Source of the DNA: Burkholderiales bacterium
Lineage (GTDB): Bacteria; Pseudomonadota; Gammaproteobacteria; Burkholderiales; Burkholderiaceae_C
Direction of reading: 5' to 3'
Length of the DNA: 5,411 nucleotides
NCBI GenBank assembly: GCA_947372225.1
Contig: CANBSV010000139.1
Location: 1-5,411, forward strand
The notes beneath the pieces were generated by a model. It had not been told where the DNA came from, made no database searches, and was given only the letters and a program-made list of their open reading frames with translations. This document shows positions 1 to 3,536 of this stretch, one piece after another. A program made the translations under genes and the position numbers. Each line of letters opens with the position of its first letter. Position 1 is the first letter of the stretch.

Positions 1-12
1 AGGGATCAAGCC
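1..12 (+). promoter_or_regulatory. nusG ribosome binding site
   Basis: AGGG at 1-4 lies 8 bases before the ATG at 13. It supports the long form of NusG. The only other in-frame start codon near the conserved domain is a GTG at codon 34 (MPSNKRWYVV), and that has no purine-rich stretch upstream. The window begins here, so anything further upstream (secE is the usual neighbour) cannot be seen. Confidence 0.6.
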
Positions 13-651
13 ATGAGCGAAGAGACTGTCAATACCGAAGAGGGTGCTTCCGTTGATCCGGTACTTCTGGTGGCTGAGCCTGGGGCAGATGCTTCGGGTG
101 CGTCATCGTCGGTGCCATCGAACAAGCGCTGGTATGTGGTGCACGCTTACTCAGGCATGGAAAAGGCCGTTGAGCGAAACCTGCGGGAGCGAATCGATCG
201 CTCTGAGTTAAGGGAAAAGTTTGGGCGCATTCTCGTTCCGATGGAAGAGGTGGTTGAACTCAAGAATGGAAAGAAGTCAGTCACCGAGCGGCGATTTTTC
301 CCGGGCTACGTGCTCGTCGAAATGGAGATGGCTGACGACAGCTGGCACCTCGTTAAACACACCAACAAGGTGACGGGTTTCGTCGGCGGCGCCAAAAACA
401 GGCCATCGCCGATTTCCGAAGCTGAGGTGATGAAGATCGTCAATCAGATGCAAGAAGGCATCGAAAAACCGAAGCCGAAAACGCTTTGGTCGGTTGGCGA
501 ACTGGTGCGTATCAAGGATGGCCCTTTCACCGATTTCAATGGCGCCATCGAAGACGTGAACTACGACAAATCCAAGGTTCGCGTCGGGGTCACGATTTTC
601 GGGCGCTCAACGCCTGTCGAACTCGACTTCGGACAGGTCGAAAAGGTTTGA
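13..651 (+). CDS. nusG: Transcription termination/antitermination factor NusG
   Basis: NusG binds the clamp helices of RNA polymerase through its N-terminal NGN domain. Its C-terminal KOW domain contacts Rho or ribosomal protein S10, linking transcription to termination or to translation. The 212 residues show the NGN domain from about 38 to 140 (KRWYVVHAYSGMEKAVER, RRFFPGYVLVEM, WHLVKHTNKVTGFVGG), then a linker KPKPKTLW and the KOW domain from about 160 (VGELVRIKDGPFTDFNG) to the end (IFGRSTPVELDFGQVEKV). F196 in the IFGR motif matches the E. coli residue known to contact S10. E. coli NusG has 181 residues; the extra length is an acidic, Ser/Ala-rich N-terminal extension of about 37 residues that looks disordered. 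ATG at 13 is preferred because of AGGG at 1-4. No terminator follows, so readthrough into rplK is possible. Confidence 0.97.
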   Translation: MSEETVNTEEGASVDPVLLVAEPGADASGASSSVPSNKRWYVVHAYSGMEKAVERNLRERIDRSELREKFGRILVPMEEVVELKNGKKSVTERRFFPGYVLVEMEMADDSWHLVKHTNKVTGFVGGAKNRPSPISEAEVMKIVNQMQEGIEKPKPKTLWSVGELVRIKDGPFTDFNGAIEDVNYDKSKVRVGVTIFGRSTPVELDFGQVEKV

Positions 652-679
652 GTCTGATTTAAGAGTGTGGCGGGGGCTC

Positions 680-701
680 CCTTGTGTCTATTGGCGCAAG
701 G
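680..701 (+). promoter_or_regulatory. Hairpin in the nusG-rplK spacer
   Basis: CCTTGTGTC (680-688) can pair with GGCGCAAGG (693-701) as a 9-bp stem with two G-U pairs and a TATT tetraloop. No run of T follows, so it does not look like an intrinsic terminator. It is the first element of a structured leader ahead of rplK. Its role is unknown; an RNA processing site or a structural spacer are both possible. The nusG-rplK spacer shows no convincing -35/-10 pair. Confidence 0.45.
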
Positions 702-708
702 TATTCCG

Positions 709-737
709 CTCGTTGCTGCCGATGACGAGATATCGGC
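709..737 (+). promoter_or_regulatory. Two interleaved helices upstream of rplK
   Basis: CTCGT (709-713) can pair with ACGAG (725-729), and GCCGAT (718-723) with ATCGGC (732-737). The strands interleave, so the two helices are either alternatives or a compact H-type pseudoknot with connecting loops of 4, 1 and 2 bases. The 2-base loop spanning a 5-bp stem is tight, which favours alternative hairpins. This is seen directly as complementarity; folding and function are inferred. Confidence 0.35.
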
Positions 738-779
738 TTGAGGAGCCAAGGTAACCACCCCTTGGCGTTTGTACTCGAG
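737..779 (+). promoter_or_regulatory. Candidate L1-binding site in the rplK leader
   Basis: CTTGAG (737-742) pairs with CTCGAG (774-779), with one G-U. Then comes an asymmetric internal loop, GA (743-744) against GTTTGTA (767-773). An upper stem follows, GCCAAGG (745-751) with CCTTGGC (760-766), closed by an 8-base loop. This is the shape of the L1 target on 23S rRNA: two helices separated by a loop with a short 5' side and a long 3' side, including a GGAGCC 5' strand and UA just before the lower 3' strand. In E. coli, L1 represses rplK-rplA translation by binding a 23S mimic in this position. The site ends 38 bases before the rplK start. The assignment comes from recalled motifs, not from a covariance model. 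Confidence 0.7.
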
Positions 780-780
780 G

Positions 781-799
781 GGCCCGTACGACTTGGGCC
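781..799 (+). promoter_or_regulatory. Hairpin just upstream of the rplK ribosome binding site
   Basis: GGCCC (781-785) pairs with GGGCC (795-799) around a 9-base loop. It sits one base after the candidate L1 site and 8 bases before the rplK AAGGA (808-812). It could stack on the L1 helix or place the ribosome binding site in a single-stranded stretch. Only the complementarity is seen. Confidence 0.35.
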
Positions 800-817
800 A
801 CTGTTTCAAGGATAGTC

Positions 818-1249
818 ATGGCAAAGAAGATCATCGGCTTTATCAAGCTGCAAATTCCTGCAGGTAAGGCCAACCCATCCCCCCCAATCGGCCCCGCACT
901 CGGTCAGCGCGGCCTCAACATCATGGAGTTCTGCAAGGCGTTTAACGCCCAGACCCAAGGTGTAGAACCCGGCCTCATGCTTCCGGTGGTCATCACCGCG
1001 TTTGCCGACAAGTCGTTTACCTTCATTCTCAAGACGCCGCCTGCGACCGTCCTGATCAAGAAGGCCCTGAAGCTTGAGAAGGGTTCGCCAAAGGCCAACT
1101 CGCAGAAGGTCGGCAAGTTGACCCGTGCTCAGGTCGAGGAAATCGCCAATACCAAGATGAAAGACCTGACCGCCGCCAATCTGGATGCCGCGGTTCGGAC
1201 CATCGCTGGTTCGGCCCGATCGATGGGCATTCTGGTGGAAGGACTCTGA
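818..1249 (+). CDS. rplK: 50S ribosomal protein L11
   Basis: L11 binds 23S rRNA helices 43/44 at the base of the L7/L12 stalk, in the GTPase-associated centre where EF-G, EF-Tu and stringent factor RelA act. The 143 residues are full length for the family. The N-terminal domain (about 1-70) carries the proline-rich NPSPPIGPALGQRGLNIMEF stretch, whose family equivalents contact thiostrepton. K4 and K40 match the lysines methylated by PrmA in E. coli. The C-terminal rRNA-binding domain (about 75-143) ends in the typical ARSMGILVEGL. The start at 818 has AAGGA at 808-812, with 5 bases of spacing. It lies downstream of the candidate L1-binding leader and 2 bases upstream of rplA, as in the L11 operon of other proteobacteria. 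Confidence 0.98.
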   Translation: MAKKIIGFIKLQIPAGKANPSPPIGPALGQRGLNIMEFCKAFNAQTQGVEPGLMLPVVITAFADKSFTFILKTPPATVLIKKALKLEKGSPKANSQKVGKLTRAQVEEIANTKMKDLTAANLDAAVRTIAGSARSMGILVEGL

Positions 1250-1251
1250 TC

Positions 1252-1962
1252 ATGGCAAAACTGACAAAGCGGCAAAAAGCCACAGCCGGCAAGGTCGAGA
1301 CGACCAAGCTGTACGCCATCGATAGCGCTCTGGCGATCGTCAAAGAGTGCGCCACGGCAAAGTTCGATGAGTCCATCGACGTTGCTGTGCAACTGGGCAT
1401 CGATGCCAAAAAATCTGATCAGGTGGTGCGTGGTGCCGTGGTACTTCCGAATGGCACCGGCAAAACCAAACGAGTGGCTGTATTTGCTCAGGGCGCGAAG
1501 GCCGATGAGGCCCGCGCCGCTGGCGCCGATGTGGTCGGCATGGACGATCTTGCTGAACAGGTCAAGGCGGGCAACCTGAACTTTGATGTGGTGATCGCGT
1601 CACCGGACACGATGCGCATCGTCGGCACGTTGGGCCAGATCCTCGGCCCGCGCGGCCTGATGCCGAACCCCAAAGTCGGTACCGTCACACCTGATGTGGC
1701 TCAGGCGGTACGAAACGCAAAAGCCGGTCAAGTGCAGTTCCGTGTCGACAAGGGTGGCATTGTCCACACCACGATCGGTCGTCGCTCGTTCGACTCTGAC
1801 AAGTTGGTCGGCAACTTGCGGGCATTGATTGAGGCGCTGAACAAGGCCAAGCCCGCAACCAGCAAGGGTGTGTACCTGCGCAAGGTGGCGATCTCTTCCA
1901 CGATGGGTGTCGGCGCCCGGGTGGATGTGGCCTCAATCAACGCTGCAGCAACCGGATCCTGA
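1252..1962 (+). CDS. rplA: 50S ribosomal protein L1
   Basis: L1 forms the mobile L1 stalk beside the E site, helps release deacylated tRNA, and in E. coli represses its own operon by binding the rplK leader. The 236 residues match the family (E. coli has 234). Domain I is built from residues about 1-67 and 160-236; domain II lies between them. The L1 signature LGPRGLMPNPKVGTVT is at 131-146, and the C-terminal STMGVGARVDV is conserved. The start is 2 bases after the rplK stop, and its ribosome binding site (AAGGA, 1239-1243) lies inside rplK, which implies translational coupling. Control of rplA is therefore probably exerted through the L1 site at 737-779. Confidence 0.98.
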   Translation: MAKLTKRQKATAGKVETTKLYAIDSALAIVKECATAKFDESIDVAVQLGIDAKKSDQVVRGAVVLPNGTGKTKRVAVFAQGAKADEARAAGADVVGMDDLAEQVKAGNLNFDVVIASPDTMRIVGTLGQILGPRGLMPNPKVGTVTPDVAQAVRNAKAGQVQFRVDKGGIVHTTIGRRSFDSDKLVGNLRALIEALNKAKPATSKGVYLRKVAISSTMGVGARVDVASINAAATGS

Positions 1963-1971
1963 TGATTTGAT

Positions 1972-1997
1972 GGCCGGCGCCGTTGGTGGTGTCGGCC
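1972..1997 (+). promoter_or_regulatory. Strong hairpin right after rplA
   Basis: GGCCGGCGCC (1972-1981) pairs with GGTGTCGGCC (1988-1997) as an uninterrupted 10-bp stem with two G-U pairs and a GTTGGT loop. It starts 9 bases after the rplA stop. The following bases (GGACGAGTTTGG) lack a proper T tract, so full termination is unlikely. It may be a partial attenuator, an mRNA 3'-end stabiliser or an RNase processing site. Confidence 0.5.
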
Positions 1998-2052
1998 GGA
2001 CGAGTTTGGTGGGCTGGGAATCAGAGCGATCTGTGACCCAGGTCATCCAAGA

Positions 2053-2125
2053 CCGCTGGTGCGACCCTTGTGGTCGCTTAATGGATGGCCTGTTCGGCGC
2101 TAGCCGGCAGGCAATAAGCCAGCGC
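2053..2125 (+). ncRNA. L10 leader, predicted three-way junction
   Basis: A closing helix CGCTGG (2054-2059) with CCAGCG (2119-2124) encloses two hairpins. One is GCGACC (2061-2066) with GGTCGC (2072-2077), loop CTTGT. The other is GCCTG (2088-2092) with CAGGC (2108-2112), extended by CGGC (2095-2098) with GCCG (2103-2106) and a GCTA loop. The joining strands TTAATGGATG and AATAA are unpaired. The motif order (CAAGACCGCTGGTG, CGCTTAAT, GCGCAGATGGCG) agrees with my recollection of betaproteobacterial rplJ leaders. In the known system the L10(L12)4 complex binds this RNA and blocks translation of rplJ and, by coupling, rplL. The pairing is seen; the protein target is inferred from position and family. 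Confidence 0.75.
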
Positions 2126-2169
2126 AGATGGCGGTCCCGCTGTAATGGATTGATCTCCTGCGCAGATGG
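2122..2169 (+). repeat. Direct repeat GCGCAGATGG in the rplJ leader
   Basis: GCGCAGATGG occurs at 2122-2131 and again at 2160-2169, 38 bases apart. The similarity continues loosely: copy one is followed by CGGTCC then CGCTG, copy two by T then CGCTG. The first copy overlaps the 3' strand of the junction-closing helix; the second lies between the junction and the rplJ start. It may be a partial duplication of the L10-leader tail, or two alternative pairing partners. Confidence 0.6.
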
Positions 2170-2228
2170 TCGCTGAACCTAGTTGTACCTGGATGCCTCG
2201 AATGGCGAAGGGTGCGTGATGTGAGGAG
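2155..2228 (+). promoter_or_regulatory. Possible helix sequestering the rplJ ribosome binding site
   Basis: CTCCT (2155-2159) is complementary to AGGAG (2224-2228), the core of the rplJ ribosome binding site. The adjoining GCGCA (2160-2164) can pair with TGCGT (2213-2217, one G-U), leaving a 6-base bulge (2218-2223). Together this would bury the ribosome binding site in about 10 bp. It offers a plausible off-state for L10-controlled initiation. It is long-range and unverified. Confidence 0.3.
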
Positions 2229-2237
2229 CAGACCTTG
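2223..2237 (+). promoter_or_regulatory. rplJ ribosome binding site with TTG start
   Basis: GAGGAG (2223-2228) is followed by 6 bases and then TTG (2235-2237). The protein from this TTG begins SLNRNEKAAVV, which aligns with the usual L10 N-terminus, and no ATG in frame gives a full-length protein. A strong ribosome binding site combined with a weak start codon fits a gene whose initiation is tuned by its leader. Confidence 0.9.
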
Positions 2238-2798
2238 AGTCTCAATCGCAACGAGAAAGCAGCCGTGGTCACGGATGTGGCGGCCCAAGTGGCCCGCTCG
2301 CAGACGTTGGCGTTGGCCGAATACCGTGGCCTCACCGTGGAACACTTGAACAACCTTCGCCGTCAGGCGCGCGACAAGGGTGTGTATCTTCATGTACTGA
2401 AGAACACGCTTGCCCGTCGCGCGGTGGCCGGCACGCCGTTCGAAGTGGCCTCGGAGAGCATGGTCGGTCCGCTGATCTACGGCTTTTCAGAAGACGCTGT
2501 TGCTGCGGCCAAAGTTCTTTCGGACTTTGCCAAAGGCAACGACAAACTGGTCGTCAAGGGCGGGGCCTACGCAGGCCGTGCCCTGAGTGCTGATGGGATC
2601 AAGTCCCTGGCGGCGATTCCAAGCAAGGAAGTGCTGCTGGCACAGCTGCTCGGTTTGATGCAGTCACCGGTTTCTCGTATGGCCCGCGTGCTCGCAGCCA
2701 TCTCCGAGAAGCGAGGTGGCCCATTGGCAGCTGAGGCACCTGCAGCCGAGTCGCAAGCTCCTGAGACGCCTGCCGCCGAGGCGGCCCCGGCAGCTTGA
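2235..2798 (+). CDS. rplJ: 50S ribosomal protein L10, with extended C-terminal tail
   Basis: L10 is the base of the L7/L12 stalk: its N-terminal domain binds 23S rRNA beside L11, and its C-terminal helix carries the L7/L12 dimers. The protein has 187 residues against 165 in E. coli. The rRNA-binding globular part covers about 1-128 (LAEYRGLTVEHLNNLR, LKNTLARRAVAGTPFE, GPLIYGFSEDAVAAAK). The dimer-binding helix runs about 130-160 (KEVLLAQLLGLMQSPVSRM, ARVLAAISEKR). Residues 162-187 are an Ala/Pro/Glu-rich tail that looks disordered and has no E. coli counterpart. Translation starts at TTG with GAGGAG 6 bases upstream. It is preceded by the predicted L10 leader and followed after 44 bases by rplL, its structural partner. 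Confidence 0.97.
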   Translation: MSLNRNEKAAVVTDVAAQVARSQTLALAEYRGLTVEHLNNLRRQARDKGVYLHVLKNTLARRAVAGTPFEVASESMVGPLIYGFSEDAVAAAKVLSDFAKGNDKLVVKGGAYAGRALSADGIKSLAAIPSKEVLLAQLLGLMQSPVSRMARVLAAISEKRGGPLAAEAPAAESQAPETPAAEAAPAA

Positions 2799-2810
2799 AC
2801 GATCCCCAAA

Positions 2811-2842
2811 AGTAATCAATTTTTAAAAATCTGGAGTTCTCC
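2811..2842 (+). promoter_or_regulatory. A/T-rich translation-initiation region of rplL
   Basis: Ahead of rplL the sequence turns sharply A/T-rich, with the perfect 12-base palindrome ATTTTTAAAAAT at 2819-2830. The ribosome binding site TGGAG (2832-2836) follows, 6 bases before ATG at 2843. Unstructured A/U-rich RNA upstream of a ribosome binding site is a known enhancer of initiation through ribosomal protein S1. L7/L12 is needed in several copies per L10, so stronger initiation here makes sense. The enhancer role is inference. Confidence 0.5.
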
Positions 2843-3220
2843 ATGTCATTTGATAAAGACGCATTTCTGACCGCACTCGACAACATGTCGGTGATGGACC
2901 TCAACGATTTGGTGAAGGCCATCGAAGAGAAGTTTGGCGTGTCTGCCGCCGCGATGGCTGCGCCAGCGGGCGCTGGTGGCGGTGCCGCCGCTGCAGTGGT
3001 TGAAGAGAAGACCGAATTCAACGTCGTGCTGCTGGAAGCTGGCGCCAACAAGGTGTCTGTCATCAAGGCGGTTCGTGAACTGACGGGCCTCGGCCTGAAG
3101 GAAGCGAAGGATCTGGTTGACGGCGCGCCGAAGCCTGTCAAGGAAGCTGTGCCCAAGGCTGACGCCGAAGCCGCACTGAAGAAGCTGGTTGAAGCCGGTG
3201 CCAAGGCCGAGTTGAAGTAA
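2843..3220 (+). CDS. rplL: 50S ribosomal protein L7/L12
   Basis: L7/L12 is the multicopy stalk protein that recruits translational GTPases and stimulates their GTP hydrolysis. The 125 residues are normal length (E. coli has 121 in its precursor). The N-terminal dimerisation domain is about 1-33 (FLTALDNMSVMDLNDLVKAI), the flexible Ala/Gly/Pro hinge about 34-54, and the factor-binding C-terminal domain about 55-125. The key surface lies in KVSVIKAVRELTGLGLKEAK (70-89): K70, V71, I74, K75 and R78 correspond to E. coli residues that contact elongation factors. Residue 2 is serine, as in E. coli, where it is acetylated to give L7. The gene follows rplJ by 44 bases and precedes a spacer rich in hairpins before rpoB. 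Confidence 0.98.
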   Translation: MSFDKDAFLTALDNMSVMDLNDLVKAIEEKFGVSAAAMAAPAGAGGGAAAAVVEEKTEFNVVLLEAGANKVSVIKAVRELTGLGLKEAKDLVDGAPKPVKEAVPKADAEAALKKLVEAGAKAELK

Positions 3221-3224
3221 CTCG
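3208..3224 (+). promoter_or_regulatory. Small hairpin over the rplL stop codon
   Basis: CGAGTT (3208-3213) pairs with AACTCG (3219-3224) around GAAGT; the TAA stop (3218-3220) lies in the loop and 3' strand. Translating ribosomes would melt it. It is the first in the series of hairpins that leads to rpoB and may have no role of its own. Confidence 0.35.
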
Positions 3225-3235
3225 ACTTTCTTCGC

Positions 3236-3275
3236 AGGGCTGGGTGCCGATCAGGCGCCCGGCCCTTTGTGCTTC
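3236..3275 (+). terminator. Attenuator-like hairpin 1 between rplL and rpoB
   Basis: Bases 3236-3248 (AGGGCTGGGTGCC) pair without interruption with 3254-3266 (GGCGCCCGGCCCT): 13 bp including two G-U pairs, loop GATCA. The tail TTTGTGCTTC is only partly T-rich, which predicts incomplete termination. It starts 16 bases after the rplL stop. E. coli has a partial terminator between rplL and rpoB that reduces polymerase synthesis relative to ribosomal proteins; this hairpin is one of two candidates for that job here. Confidence 0.6.
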
Positions 3276-3307
3276 AAGAACAGGGCCTCAGGTTTTCCGT
3301 TCTAGAG

Positions 3308-3356
3308 CACTTGGGAGGGTCCACCGCTTTCGCAGCGGATCCTCCCAAGTGGTTTT
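3308..3356 (+). terminator. Long hairpin 2: attenuator or RNase III-type site
   Basis: CACTTGGGAGG (3308-3318) pairs perfectly with CCTCCCAAGTG (3341-3351). The stem continues by 2 bp (3319-3320 with 3339-3340) and, past a 3-base bulge (3321-3323), by CCGCT (3324-3328) with AGCGG (3334-3338), loop TTCGC. That gives about 18 bp in total, followed after one G by TTTT and AAAT. The short T run suggests partial termination. The long, nearly continuous duplex also resembles the RNase III processing site that E. coli carries between rplL and rpoB. Both roles could apply. Confidence 0.6.
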
Positions 3357-3361
3357 AAATA

Positions 3362-3474
3362 GTTCTCTGATCCGACTGCAGAGAACGGGTTTGGTCGGGC
3401 CTCGGTGCAATGCCGGGGTTGTCCGCCAGCGGTTGGTAGTGGCCAACCACCAAGCTTCGGGCGCAAGGCCCGAA
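3362..3474 (+). promoter_or_regulatory. Series of four further hairpins before rpoB
   Basis: Four stems follow one another: GTTCTCTG (3362-3369) with CAGAGAAC (3379-3386), 8 bp; CCTCGG (3400-3405) with CCGGGG (3413-3418), 6 bp with one G-U; GGTTGG (3431-3436) with CCAACC (3443-3448), 6 bp; and TTCGGGC (3456-3462) with GCCCGAA (3468-3474), 7 bp, loop GCAAG. None has a T tract. The region has no credible gene: the frames crossing it lack any family match and a ribosome binding site. It is read as a structured untranslated leader of rpoB. Confidence 0.5.
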
Positions 3475-3492
3475 AGACAGTCGCCGATGGGA

Positions 3493-3517
3493 TTGCCGGT
3501 CTTGGCCAAGATCGCAA
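3493..3517 (+). promoter_or_regulatory. Hairpin with GGCC loop next to the rpoB ribosome binding site
   Basis: TTGC (3493-3496) and GGTCTT (3498-3503) pair with AAGATC (3508-3513) and GCAA (3514-3517), with C3497 bulged and GGCC as the tetraloop. The core TCTTGGCCAAGA (3500-3511) is a perfect 12-base palindrome. It ends 9 bases before the rpoB ribosome binding site, CGGAG (3527-3531). It could influence initiation on rpoB; in DNA form the palindrome could also be a protein site. Confidence 0.4.
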
Positions 3518-3536
3518 CCCCTGAGACGGAGTGTTT

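Larger units (their letters stand above)
1963..2234 (+). promoter_or_regulatory. rplA-rplJ spacer, leader region of rplJL-rpoB
   Basis: This 272-base non-coding stretch contains, in order, a GC hairpin directly after rplA, the predicted L10-leader junction, a duplicated 10-base motif, and a possible helix over the rplJ ribosome binding site. In E. coli the equivalent interval holds promoter PL10 and a long leader that the L10(L12)4 complex binds to repress translation of rplJ and rplL. I looked for a -35/-10 pair and found none that is convincing. Reading frames crossing it have no family resemblance. Confidence 0.8.

Noticed and set aside
652..817. A sigma-70 promoter for rplK in the spacer (E. 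coli has PL11 in this interval)
   Set aside because: Candidate -35-like hexamers (TTGAGT 648, TTGTGT 682, TTGGCG 691, TTGCTG 713) have no acceptable -10 at 16-18 bases. A promoter may exist but I cannot support one from the sequence.
561..873. Antisense frames across the nusG-rplK spacer
   Set aside because: They overlap conserved ends of nusG and rplK and the structured leader. Composition is not protein-like and no family match is recognised.
1868..2176. Possible + strand gene of 102 residues spanning the end of rplA and the rplJ leader
   Set aside because: Its first third overlaps rplA out of frame and the rest covers the L10-leader helices. No domain or plausible ribosome binding site.
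3207..3275. Full intrinsic terminator ending the ribosomal protein operon before rpoB
   Set aside because: The hairpin is strong, but the tail TTTGTGCTTC is a poor T tract and rpoB has no clear promoter of its own, so partial attenuation is the better reading.
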